A stretch of 64,000 bases of DNA from Spirosoma agri (GTDB taxonomy: Bacteria; Bacteroidota; Bacteroidia; Cytophagales; Spirosomataceae), in contig NZ_JAAGNZ010000002.1 in the NCBI RefSeq assembly GCF_010747415.1, positions 806,001 through 870,000 of the forward strand. The letters run 5' to 3'. The stretch's first letter is position 1; every line of letters begins with the position of its first letter. A program made the position numbers and the translations under genes. Positions 51,301-58,571 of this stretch are shown piece by piece. The notes beneath the pieces are model-generated. The model worked only from the letters and a program-made list of their open reading frames with translations, did not search any database and had not been told where the DNA came from.

Positions 51301-51594
51301 CTGGCTTCGGGATCGAACGGGGAGATTTCGACCTGGCACATCGAAAGCGGATCGTACGTACGTATCCGGAACATTACGCTGGGCTACACGCTGCCAACCG
51401 CCCTCTTGCAGAAGATACGCCTGAGTCGTGCCCGGCTTTACGTGACCACCCAAAATCCGTTCACGTTTACCAAGTACCTCGGCTACAATCCCGAAGTAAA
51501 CAGCCGTCCCGACAGTGCGTTGTCATCGGGTGAAGATTATGGAACGTATCCATTGCCCCGCACAACATCGGTTGGCCTCAACTTATCGTTCTAA
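48376..51594 (+). CDS. SusC/RagA-type TonB-dependent outer-membrane transporter
   Basis: This protein takes up a glycan or other nutrient across the outer membrane using TonB energy. The 1072-residue protein has a signal peptide (WWLLILFLLTSAVSYAQ), then a carboxypeptidase-regulatory-like domain (ITGTVTDGATGEALAGTTIQ), the region ALSEVVVVGYGVQNRRDIT, which holds the SusC signature, and a plug domain with VYVIDGIPL-like LYVIDGIPLSRD and KDASAAAIYGSRGSNGVVLLTTK. The remainder is a beta-barrel that ends in VGLNLSF. The partner susD gene starts 6 bases later. No enzyme or regulator gene accompanies the pair, so the substrate cannot be named. Confidence 0.95.
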   Translation: MPIYLLNYERKGLRQWWLLILFLLTSAVSYAQTITGTVTDGATGEALAGTTIQVKGTNVGATSDSKGQYQITLPATGKVLVFSFIGYQPLEITVGNRSVVDAKLTATDNALSEVVVVGYGVQNRRDITTSIGSVKARDLANQPVASFDQALTAKIAGVQVSQTSGAPGAALSVRVRGTGSISAGNDPLYVIDGIPLSRDTKFATGSTNTQFPDNPINVLSTINTDDIESIEVLKDASAAAIYGSRGSNGVVLLTTKRGKEGKTVVNYDSYVGVQQVSKKIDLLDAYQYSQISYEAKNNAYLDRNPTGRATDSNDIRSKGVGAPSTLIQPEIVPYLSNQSGLTNTDWQDAIFRSAAITNHTLSISGGKENVKFYVSGNYMNQRGVVISSGFKRYSARANVEVKSGRLTAGVNLNPTYAYHDLVKAEGPYLGEGVVGLALQAAPIFPVTNADGTYNFGNNGWGYGATSILNPVAIANQVSDKLSQLRVLGNVYAQYNITKDLSYRLSLGTDINTFQRDYYRPSTLEIRDRKGASTPTGFSRAQNFVDWLVENTLNYNHSFGLHTVSALAGFSSQKDRRVANELTATNFPNDLVYTLNAGQVSSGSSDVQEWSLLSYLGRVQYDYNGKYLLSAAVRADGSSRFGRNNRYGYFPSVSAGWNISQESFLKPVTWLSDLKLRASYGLTGNFQIPNYGSISLLSYQNYILGNETIVSGLAPGNSANDKLKWEKTAMFDIGFDVSFLRNRLNLTVDYYNANTSDLLLNVPVPRASGFSTELQNIGKVNNQGVEFTLGTRQTFGQFRWEASANIAANRNKVKALGPSGDPIIVAGGVAGAQFITQIGHPIGEYYTYVNDGVYKNQAELDANPALHVSTARPGDFKFRDVSGPNGVPDGKFDLSSDRTVTGSYFPKYTFGFTNNFAYKGFDLSFAIQGVQGHKILNLLRRYVYNMEGNGNLFVGALDRWQSADNPGNGLVNRANRLASGSNGEISTWHIESGSYVRIRNITLGYTLPTALLQKIRLSRARLYVTTQNPFTFTKYLGYNPEVNSRPDSALSSGEDYGTYPLPRTTSVGLNLSF

Positions 51595-51600
51595 ACAGCC

Positions 51601-52983
51601 ATGAAAAAACTAACCTTACTTGTTGCGGTCTTCATGGGTCTGACCGCCTGCCAGAAAGATTTTCTGGATTTGAAGCCCTTGTCACAACCGAACGTCGATA
51701 ACTTTTACAAAACCGCCAACGACTTTGGCAATGCGGTCAACGGAGCGTACGATGCTTTACAGAGCTCGACCCAATACGGTGGCGATTACAACACCGTGAT
51801 CGAAACCCGGAGCGATAATGTACTCGATAATGACCCATCGTCGGGTTCGGGATTGCGCTACAACATCGACCGTTTCATTGAGCCAACAACGAATTCGGTT
51901 CTGCGCGATACGTGGGGAAGCCTGTACACGGGTATCAACCGGTGTAATCTGATCCTGGATAAGATCGACGCGGTGACGATGGACGCTACGCTGAAAGCCC
52001 GCTACAAAGGGGAAGCGCAGTTTATCCGGGCGTTGTCGTATTTCAACCTGGTTCGGCTGTGGGGAAAAGTACCCCTTGTTCTGACGGCTGGTTCGACGAC
52101 CGACGCCCGTGCCTACACGCGGAATGAAATCGCGGATATTTATGCGGCCATCGAAAAGGATCTGACAGCGGCTGCGGCTGGTTTGCCCGCTAGCTACACG
52201 GGTACTGACATTGGTCGGGCCACGTCGGGTTCGGCGAAAGGGCTGCTTGGCAAAGTATACGTAACCGAAAAGAAATATGATCTGGCCGTGGCTGTTCTGA
52301 GGGATGTCGTGACGGGTACAACGTATCAGTTGCTTCCCAATGTTGCCGACGTATTTTCCGTAACGAACAAGAACAATGCGGAGCTTCTGTTTGCGGTGAA
52401 ATTTAGAAAAGGTGGCTTACTGGGCGAAGGACACGGTTCGTGGTTCGGGACGAGCATCGGCGATAACATTGAGCCGTCGCTGCGGGCCGCGTATTCGGCG
52501 GGGGATAAGCGTCTTCCGCTAACCGTACAGGTTCCTGTTCCGACGAGTATCAATGCCGTACCGAGAAAGTTCTATGACGAACTATCGGCAACGAGTGATG
52601 TAGGCAACGACTTCCCGGTGCTGCGCTTTGCCGATGTCCTGTTGTTATATGCCGAAGCACTGAACGGCGTTGGCTATCAGGCCAGCGGTGATGCCTTTAC
52701 GGCATTGAACCGGGTGCGAACCCGCGCGGGTGTTGCAAACTACACGTCGGCTCAGCTCGCTACCAAAGAAGCCTTCCAAACGGCAATCATTAACGAGCGT
52801 CGTCTCGAACTGGCGCTGGAAAGCGACCGCTGGTTCGACCTAATTCGTACGGGTACGGCGGTAGATGCGATTAAAGTGACGGGTATTACCATGCCCGCGT
52901 ATCGCACGGTTTACCCAATTCCGCAATCGGAAATTGATGTGTACAACAACAAGACCAGTTTCCCGCAAAACGAAGGATATTGA
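51601..52983 (+). CDS. SusD/RagB-type nutrient-binding lipoprotein
   Basis: SusD forms the lid of the SusC transporter on the cell surface. The 460-residue protein has a lipoprotein signal (MKKLTLLVAVFMGLTACQKD, Cys17), then TPR-like helices (AQFIRALSYFNLVRLWGKVPLV) and the C-terminal block LRFADVLLLYAEALNGVG with FTALNRVRTRAGV, LELALESDRWFDLIRTG and YPIPQSEIDVYNNK. All are typical of the family. It is co-transcribed with susC. Confidence 0.94.
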   Translation: MKKLTLLVAVFMGLTACQKDFLDLKPLSQPNVDNFYKTANDFGNAVNGAYDALQSSTQYGGDYNTVIETRSDNVLDNDPSSGSGLRYNIDRFIEPTTNSVLRDTWGSLYTGINRCNLILDKIDAVTMDATLKARYKGEAQFIRALSYFNLVRLWGKVPLVLTAGSTTDARAYTRNEIADIYAAIEKDLTAAAAGLPASYTGTDIGRATSGSAKGLLGKVYVTEKKYDLAVAVLRDVVTGTTYQLLPNVADVFSVTNKNNAELLFAVKFRKGGLLGEGHGSWFGTSIGDNIEPSLRAAYSAGDKRLPLTVQVPVPTSINAVPRKFYDELSATSDVGNDFPVLRFADVLLLYAEALNGVGYQASGDAFTALNRVRTRAGVANYTSAQLATKEAFQTAIINERRLELALESDRWFDLIRTGTAVDAIKVTGITMPAYRTVYPIPQSEIDVYNNKTSFPQNEGY

Positions 52984-52996
52984 GTTGAGCTTGTAA

Positions 52997-53084
52997 CGCG
53001 GGCGGCAGCCCGCGAAGCCGAAGGCTATGTTGTCGAGTATTGATTCGATCATATAGCCTTCGGCTTCGCGGGTTGCCGCCCGCG
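52997..53084. repeat. Palindromic element (32-bp arms) after susD
   Basis: The arms at 52997-53028 and 53053-53084 pair with one mismatch around a 24-base loop. It lies between convergent genes, 5 bases from the kinase stop, and has no U-tract. Confidence 0.88.
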
Positions 53085-53089
53085 ATCCG

Positions 53090-54472
53090 TTAAAACGCCA
53101 GGTTAAATGTACTGCCTTTTCCAGGCGTTGATGTGGCCGTCAACTGACCGTCGTGAAGCTGCATGATCTGGCGGGACAGACTGAGCCCAATGCCGGAACC
53201 CGTCTTTTTTGTTGTGTAGAACGGGATGAATATTTGTTCCAGCGCTTCGGGTTCGATGCCTGGGCCGTTGTCTGAGACACTGATAATAACGCGCGGTCCA
53301 TCGGCCAACGCTTCCAGATGAATGGCCGGATTAGGCGTTTTCTCCATGCTCTCTACTGCATTCTTGAGCAGATTGATCAGTACCATTTCGATCTGGTCGG
53401 CATCGGCCCGAATGGCCAGGTTCGGAAGCACGATAGTCGTTGTGATGTTGACCGGATGTTTCTGGTTGTTCGCCTGCGTGAGTTGTACGACATGGCGTAG
53501 CAATTGATCGACCGATACCTCGGCAAAGTTCGGTTGCGGAATTGTTGTGAAGTGACGATACGCATCGACGAAGCGCATTACCCCCGCACCTCGCTGCTCA
53601 ATGGTTGTTAAGGCATCCCGCAGATCGGTCACGGAAGAAGATAGGGTAGACGATGAACGTGAATCCGGACTGCCTGTCTCCAGAAGAATACCCGCTTCAG
53701 CAATAGGCACCAGATCGGTTTCGACAATATCTCGCATCGTACCGGCCAGCGACACAATGGGCGTGATCGAGTTCATGATTTCGTGACGAAGCACTTTGGT
53801 CAGATTTTGCCACGCATCAAGTTCCCGCTGCTGCAATTCAGAGCGAATGTTTTGCAACGATGCGACGGTTACCAGCCGACCCCGCAGTCGAACGGCTGTG
53901 CAACGAACCGATAATTCACCATCGGTGCCGGTTTGGTAAGAAACGGGTGTCGATGACGCGGTTGACGATTTGAGTACCGTCACCAGGTCCGCGTGGGTAG
54001 CGTTGAGGTCGCTGAGTGTACGAAGGCGATAAGTACCCAATAACCGCAGGGCGGTCTGATTGACCAGCTCCACCTGACCGGCGGCATCGAACGTCAGCAA
54101 GCCTACGCTAACGTGCTGAACAATCGTATTGACATAGTGCAGATTGGCCTCCTTCTCCGCCCGTGCCTGACGAAACGCATCGAGGACTTCGTTGAACTGG
54201 TCGTTGAGTTCGTGAAACGATGAGCCTAGGTTGCTGTCGGCCCGAAACGCAACGGCGAAATCAGAATAGCGTACCGATTCCAGAAATCGGGTCAGCTTGC
54301 GATTCAAACTAGTGACGTATCGGTAAAGGTTTACCGATACGACTAGCTGGAGAATAACGAGGGGGAAAAGTAGTAAACCATTACTACCCTGGAGATAAAA
54401 GTAGGTTAGCGCAATGGTTAGCATTACCATAACCGCAATGCGCCACCCGATGCCTATGGCAAAGCGATCCAT
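53090..54472 (-). CDS. NtrY/NtrB-like sensor histidine kinase
   Basis: The 460-residue kinase has two helices near the N-terminus (residues about 7-50) with almost no periplasmic loop, so it probably senses within or near the membrane. A HAMP-like linker and a PAS domain (VSVGLLTFDAAGQVELVNQTALRLLG) follow. The His box is KVLRHEIMNSITPIVSLAG, the form seen in kinases paired with NtrC-type regulators. The ATPase domain has LLKNAVESME, DNGPGIEPE and GSGIGLSLSRQIM. The desaturase gene ends only 3 bases upstream in the same direction. Confidence 0.9.
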   Translation of the reverse strand: MDRFAIGIGWRIAVMVMLTIALTYFYLQGSNGLLLFPLVILQLVVSVNLYRYVTSLNRKLTRFLESVRYSDFAVAFRADSNLGSSFHELNDQFNEVLDAFRQARAEKEANLHYVNTIVQHVSVGLLTFDAAGQVELVNQTALRLLGTYRLRTLSDLNATHADLVTVLKSSTASSTPVSYQTGTDGELSVRCTAVRLRGRLVTVASLQNIRSELQQRELDAWQNLTKVLRHEIMNSITPIVSLAGTMRDIVETDLVPIAEAGILLETGSPDSRSSSTLSSSVTDLRDALTTIEQRGAGVMRFVDAYRHFTTIPQPNFAEVSVDQLLRHVVQLTQANNQKHPVNITTTIVLPNLAIRADADQIEMVLINLLKNAVESMEKTPNPAIHLEALADGPRVIISVSDNGPGIEPEALEQIFIPFYTTKKTGSGIGLSLSRQIMQLHDGQLTATSTPGKGSTFNLAF

Positions 54473-54475
54473 GAG

Positions 54476-55450
54476 CTAGGCGATCCAGCTGAACGGATAC
54501 TCCAGTGTTGGCACTTTTGTCCGGTCGGCGATCCGGCGCAGTCGATTGGGGAGCGCCATCAAATAGTCGCGGGCCCGCTGACCAGCATCGTCCAGCTCAT
54601 TGATCGACGCAATGTTCCAGTCAACTAGCAGGTCATCTAGAATGTCGATGTAATCATGAACAGTGTAGACACCAAGCCGTTGCGCTGCATCGGAAAAATG
54701 ACTGAACGTCTGCCCGATCTTAACGCCGGTTTCGCGCAGGAAATGAGCAGGCATCACAATCTTTTTCTTCATCATATCCTCAAAGGCCAGCATCATTTCC
54801 GTTGGATCGACCTCGAAGATCTGACCAACAAAGGCTTTATAGGCTTTGGCATGGCGCATTTCGTCCGAAGCAATCACGCCACAGATCTTCGACAACTGCG
54901 GACAGCCCGACTGTTTAGATAGGGTAGCCGTTCGGCGGTGCGAAATATTGGTAGCCAGCTCCTGAAACGATGTATAAACAAAGTTGCGGTACGGATCGCG
55001 CCCTGTACCAATGTCGAAACCGTCGGCGATCAGGTACTGCGTCGATACTTCCATCGCCCGCATATTGACCCGTCCCGAGAGGTACAAAAATTTATTGAGG
55101 AGGTCGCCATGCCGGTTTTCTTCCGCTGTCCAGCCGCGTATCCACTGGGTCCAGTGCTGCGGACTGCTCTGGTCAACGCCTTCCATACCCATCAGCCACG
55201 ATTCGTAGGTGGGTAACGCTTCTTCGGTAATGGTGTCACCAACGAGCACAGCCACGTAGTCGTAAGATAACTCGCGGACACTCTCGCGAAGAAGTTTGAT
55301 CTCCTCCAGAAAATTGTCCTGCGTGGTATCCGGCAAAAAGTCAGTCGGTTGCCAGTTTGTTTCGATGGGTTTGAGATACTCCCCAATCAAGGCGTTTATT
55401 TTTTCGCCGACGAAACGCATTACGTCTACACGAGAAGCCGATAGAATCAT
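54476..55450 (-). CDS. Acyl-ACP desaturase
   Basis: This is a soluble di-iron enzyme that introduces a double bond into acyl-ACP. The two iron-ligand motifs are TAEENRHGDLL (residues about 110-120) and SDEMRHAKAY (about 195-205), the EExxH pair of the plant-type family. The 324 residues cover the full domain. It is followed at 3 bases by the NtrY-like kinase gene in the same direction, so fatty-acid desaturation and signalling appear in one operon. The product changes membrane fluidity, which might be the signal (inference). Confidence 0.9.
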   Translation of the reverse strand: MILSASRVDVMRFVGEKINALIGEYLKPIETNWQPTDFLPDTTQDNFLEEIKLLRESVRELSYDYVAVLVGDTITEEALPTYESWLMGMEGVDQSSPQHWTQWIRGWTAEENRHGDLLNKFLYLSGRVNMRAMEVSTQYLIADGFDIGTGRDPYRNFVYTSFQELATNISHRRTATLSKQSGCPQLSKICGVIASDEMRHAKAYKAFVGQIFEVDPTEMMLAFEDMMKKKIVMPAHFLRETGVKIGQTFSHFSDAAQRLGVYTVHDYIDILDDLLVDWNIASINELDDAGQRARDYLMALPNRLRRIADRTKVPTLEYPFSWIA

Positions 55451-55619
55451 GTAAAATCAACAAAGAATATGAGCAATCAATTCAATAAACCTGCAAGGTA
55501 CAGTTAAAAACAAAGCATAGATTTCGTCTACTTCATCTTTTCTGCCGAACAAAAACGCACCGATTGTTATTTTTGGGCAAAATTAGCAACAGGCGTATTG
55601 CAATGCCGAACGCGGCTCT

Positions 55620-56372
55620 ATGAAAAAAGTTTTAGATTATCTGTTAAGCGCGGTTTATCTGCTCTACTTCGGCTTGACGCTGGTTATTTTCCACGTCTTT
55701 CAGGTCGTTGCGTTTCACGTATTTGGGAAACCGGCGCACAAAAAAGTAGTGGACTGGATGAACGCGTTCATTGCTTATGGCTGGTACCTGACCGGAAGTA
55801 CCATACAGCTTCGGCAACGGTCCGACCTGCCCCCCAATCGCCCGATTATTTTTGTGGCCAACCACCAGAGTATGTTCGATATTTCACCGATCATCTGGTT
55901 TATGCGTCGGCACACGCCCATTTTTGTGTCGAAAGTCGAACTGGCGCGTGGTATACCCGGCGTATCGTACAATCTGCGCAAAAGTGGTGCCGCACTGATC
56001 AATCGTAACGATCCGAAGCAGGCAATTGTTGAGATTGCCCGGCTGGGCAAACACATCGAGCAGACGAAACACTCGGCGGTTATTTTTCCGGAGGGAACGC
56101 GGTCGGCTTCGGGTACGATGCGCCCTTTTGTGGCTGGTGGACTGGCTATGTTACTGAAACGGGCACCGTCTGCGCTCGTCGTTCCCATTGCCATTCGGGG
56201 TACCGGTCATTTTAACCCAACCGGTATATTTCCGCTAACCTCTTTTTCGGCTATGTCGTGGACGGTGCTGTCGGGCATTGAACCCGCTGGTCAAACGCCG
56301 GATGAGCTTGTGCGACTATCGCAGGAGGCTATTGCGCAGGAGCTTGGCGTATCAAGCAGTGTTGTTAGTTGA
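55620..56372 (+). CDS. plsC: 1-acyl-sn-glycerol-3-phosphate acyltransferase
   Basis: PlsC makes phosphatidic acid from lysophosphatidic acid. The 250-residue membrane protein has an N-terminal helix (LLSAVYLLYFGLTLVIFHVFQVV), the catalytic NHQSMFDI (HX4D), the FVSKVELARGIPG block and the substrate motif FPEGTRSASG. It is divergent from the desaturase gene, with 169 bases between the starts. Phospholipid synthesis and fatty-acid desaturation genes therefore share one intergenic region. Confidence 0.9.
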   Translation: MKKVLDYLLSAVYLLYFGLTLVIFHVFQVVAFHVFGKPAHKKVVDWMNAFIAYGWYLTGSTIQLRQRSDLPPNRPIIFVANHQSMFDISPIIWFMRRHTPIFVSKVELARGIPGVSYNLRKSGAALINRNDPKQAIVEIARLGKHIEQTKHSAVIFPEGTRSASGTMRPFVAGGLAMLLKRAPSALVVPIAIRGTGHFNPTGIFPLTSFSAMSWTVLSGIEPAGQTPDELVRLSQEAIAQELGVSSSVVS

Positions 56373-56465
56373 CGAACTGCTTTTCAATGAATATGAACTA
56401 GTTCAGTAGTGTTTGTCGTTGTAATTTCTATTCGCGTATATTTACGGCAAAACCGTACTGATTGT

Positions 56466-56957
56466 ATGACACCTGGTAGACGCCTTGATCAGATAGAGCC
56501 TGTCCTAGCTGATGTAGCTCAAAAAACGGATCGACTTATTGAATCCAACGGACAAATTTTTGAGTTAGCGACCAAAAACAATACTGTTATTGAGATAACA
56601 GCTAAAGGATTGGCTGATCTGACCGTACTAGTTAATGGCCGCTTCAACGCAGTGGATAGTCGCTTCGAGGGAGTTAACGGCCGTTTCGATATGGTGGATG
56701 ATCGCTTCGAGGGAGTCAACAGCCGTTTTGATATGGTAGACGATCGCTTCGAAGCGGTTAACGGCCGTTTCGATACGGTAGACGATCGCTTCGAGGGAGT
56801 CAACGGCCGTTTCGATACGGTATATGATCGCCTAGATGAGCAGGGAACCAATATTCAGGAGTTGAAAGTAAACGTGGTTGACCTTCAGAAAGGCCAATCT
56901 CGTATCGAAGAAAATCAGCAACAAATTCTGGCTATTTTACGGGAACGTCTGGGATAA
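56466..56957 (+). CDS. Coiled-coil protein with ten DRFxxV heptads
   Basis: The start at the ATG 56466 (MTPGRRLDQIEPVLADVAQ) is preferred to a GTG at 56409. Residues about 58-127 are ten seven-residue repeats of the form [GDS]RF[DEN]xV[DN], encoded at 56637-56846. At DNA level pairs of heptads form near-identical 42-bp units. The rest is also coiled-coil-like (VDLQKGQSRIEENQQQILAI). Similar repeat proteins occur next to phage tail genes and as free-standing proteins; no phage gene is near. It may assemble into a rod or oligomer. The function is unknown. Confidence 0.7.
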   Translation: MTPGRRLDQIEPVLADVAQKTDRLIESNGQIFELATKNNTVIEITAKGLADLTVLVNGRFNAVDSRFEGVNGRFDMVDDRFEGVNSRFDMVDDRFEAVNGRFDTVDDRFEGVNGRFDTVYDRLDEQGTNIQELKVNVVDLQKGQSRIEENQQQILAILRERLG

Positions 56958-56968
56958 ATCCCTTGCCT

Positions 56969-57016
56969 GATATGGAGTCGTTTTGAACTAGTAGTAAGCC
57001 AAAACGACTCCATATC
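56969..57016. terminator. Hairpin between convergent genes
   Basis: GATATGGAGTCGTTTTG and its perfect complement (56969-56985, 57000-57016) enclose a 14-base loop. It lies between the heptad-repeat and sigma-54 regulator genes. Confidence 0.7.
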
Positions 57017-57025
57017 AAACAAAAC

Positions 57026-58402
57026 TTATAGTCCGAATTTCTCCAGTCGTCGGTAGAGGGCCTGCCGCGATACGCCCAGCTCCCGCGCCACGTCCGTGAT
57101 GCTGCCCCGGTGTTTTTGCATGGCCTGCTGAATCAGTTGCCGCTCCATATCCTCCAACTGCAGCGTTTCGTTTACCGGCGACGCGGTTGCCGATGAATCT
57201 TTCCGGAAGACAAAATTACCCGGTTCGAGCAAGGTGCCCTGCGCCAGTTCCGGACGAGCCAGAATCACCGCCCGTTCAACCGCATGTTGCAACTCACGGA
57301 CGTTGCCCGGCCAGCGGTATTGTTTCATTTCGGCCAGCAAGGCCGGGCTCAGTCCCGAAACGGACCGGTTGTATTGCTTTGCGTATTTTTTCAGGAAATG
57401 TTCGGCCAGTAACCCAATGTCGGACGGACGCTCGCGCAAGGGGGGCAGGTGAAGTTCGATCGTGTTGATGCGGTACAGTAAATCCTGTCGGAACTGCCGC
57501 TCTTCTACGCGCTGGTTGAGATCGGCGTTCGTCGCGCAGACGAGCCGCACATCGACCGAACGGGCTTTATTCGATCCTACGCGGGTTACCTGCCGTTGCT
57601 GCAACACCGTCAGCAACCGCGCCTGTTGTGAAGCGGTCAGGTTGCCAATCTCGTCCAGGAAAATGGTGCCCCCATTGGCTTCCTCAAAACGACCGGCGCG
57701 ATCGTCGCGGGCATCGGTGAACGCACCCTTTACGTGACCGAATAATTCGCTCTCGAACAGGCTTTCGGTCAGAGCGCCCACATCCACACTCACGAACGGC
57801 TTGTCTTTCCGGTCCGAATGCTCGTGAATGGCGCGCGCGATCAAATCTTTGCCGGTTCCGTTTTCGCCCAGGATCAGGACGTTGGCGTCAGTTGGGGCTA
57901 CCCGCTCGACGGTTTCCAGTATCGGGCGCATGGCCGAGCCAATGATGGACGTATGTTTTCCCGCGGTTTTTGCCGATTGTTTATCTTTCCCGCCCTTGTC
58001 ACTATCGTCTTTATCGTCTTTGCGCCCTTCGACCGCGCCCCGGATGGTATCCAGAAACTTATCGTTTTGCCAGGGTTTGAGCACAAAATCAACGGCACCC
58101 GCTTTGATGGCCCGCACGGCCATTTCAACGTCGCCATAGGCCGTGAACAGAATCACACGGGCAGCAGGGTCGATGTCTAAGATACGATCAAGCCAGGCAA
58201 ATCCTTCACGGCCACTGCTGACATCGCGCTGGAAATTCATGTCGAGCACAATGGCATCGTATCGATTGTTGTTGAGCAGGAAAGGCAGTTTTTCGGGATT
58301 TTTTTCGATATCTACCGCGCCAACGTGCCGTTTTAGCAGCAACCGGGCAGCCAGCAGCACGTCGGGATCATCGTCGACGAGTAGGAGTTTAGCATCTTGC
58401 AT
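57026..58402 (-). CDS. NtrC-family sigma-54 response regulator
   Basis: The 458-residue activator has a receiver domain (D10-D12, Asp54 in IVLDMNFQRD with the SSGREG insertion typical of the Bacteroidota group), an AAA+ domain (Walker A GENGTGKDL, sigma-54 loop GAFTDARDD in place of GAFTGA, Walker B TIFLDEIGNL) and a FIS-type HTH (GSITDVARELGVSRQALYRRLEK). The linker at residues about 130-150 is rich in Asp/Lys. It could pair with the NtrY-like kinase at 53090. The nearest sigma-54 promoter with a palindromic site is ahead of the exporter at 60457. Confidence 0.92.
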   Translation of the reverse strand: MQDAKLLLVDDDPDVLLAARLLLKRHVGAVDIEKNPEKLPFLLNNNRYDAIVLDMNFQRDVSSGREGFAWLDRILDIDPAARVILFTAYGDVEMAVRAIKAGAVDFVLKPWQNDKFLDTIRGAVEGRKDDKDDSDKGGKDKQSAKTAGKHTSIIGSAMRPILETVERVAPTDANVLILGENGTGKDLIARAIHEHSDRKDKPFVSVDVGALTESLFESELFGHVKGAFTDARDDRAGRFEEANGGTIFLDEIGNLTASQQARLLTVLQQRQVTRVGSNKARSVDVRLVCATNADLNQRVEERQFRQDLLYRINTIELHLPPLRERPSDIGLLAEHFLKKYAKQYNRSVSGLSPALLAEMKQYRWPGNVRELQHAVERAVILARPELAQGTLLEPGNFVFRKDSSATASPVNETLQLEDMERQLIQQAMQKHRGSITDVARELGVSRQALYRRLEKFGL

Positions 58403-58406
58403 AGAT

Positions 58407-58414
58407 CAAAGATA
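58407..58414 (-). promoter_or_regulatory. Bacteroidota -7 box (TATCTTTG), leaderless layout
   Basis: TATCTTTG on the minus strand is followed by ATCT and then the ATG of the regulator gene. As with the NUDIX gene the spacing is four bases, so the mRNA should begin at the start codon. Confidence 0.55.
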
Positions 58415-58571
58415 GAGAGTCGATCGAATTGTTGCACGCAGGTATCGTTTCGACAACGAATTAAGTATTTCTTACGTACTTTCGCCGTTAAAAGTCGTTA
58501 AGCGGTCATTGGTCGGGATTTATGGTCATTTACTGGCAGTCGATCGTTGACCGACGAATTTACGCCTACTA

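Noticed and set aside
56637..56846. Possible CRISPR-like array (regular 42-bp repeats)
   Set aside because: The units are contiguous coding repeats without spacers and keep the reading frame of a heptad-repeat protein.
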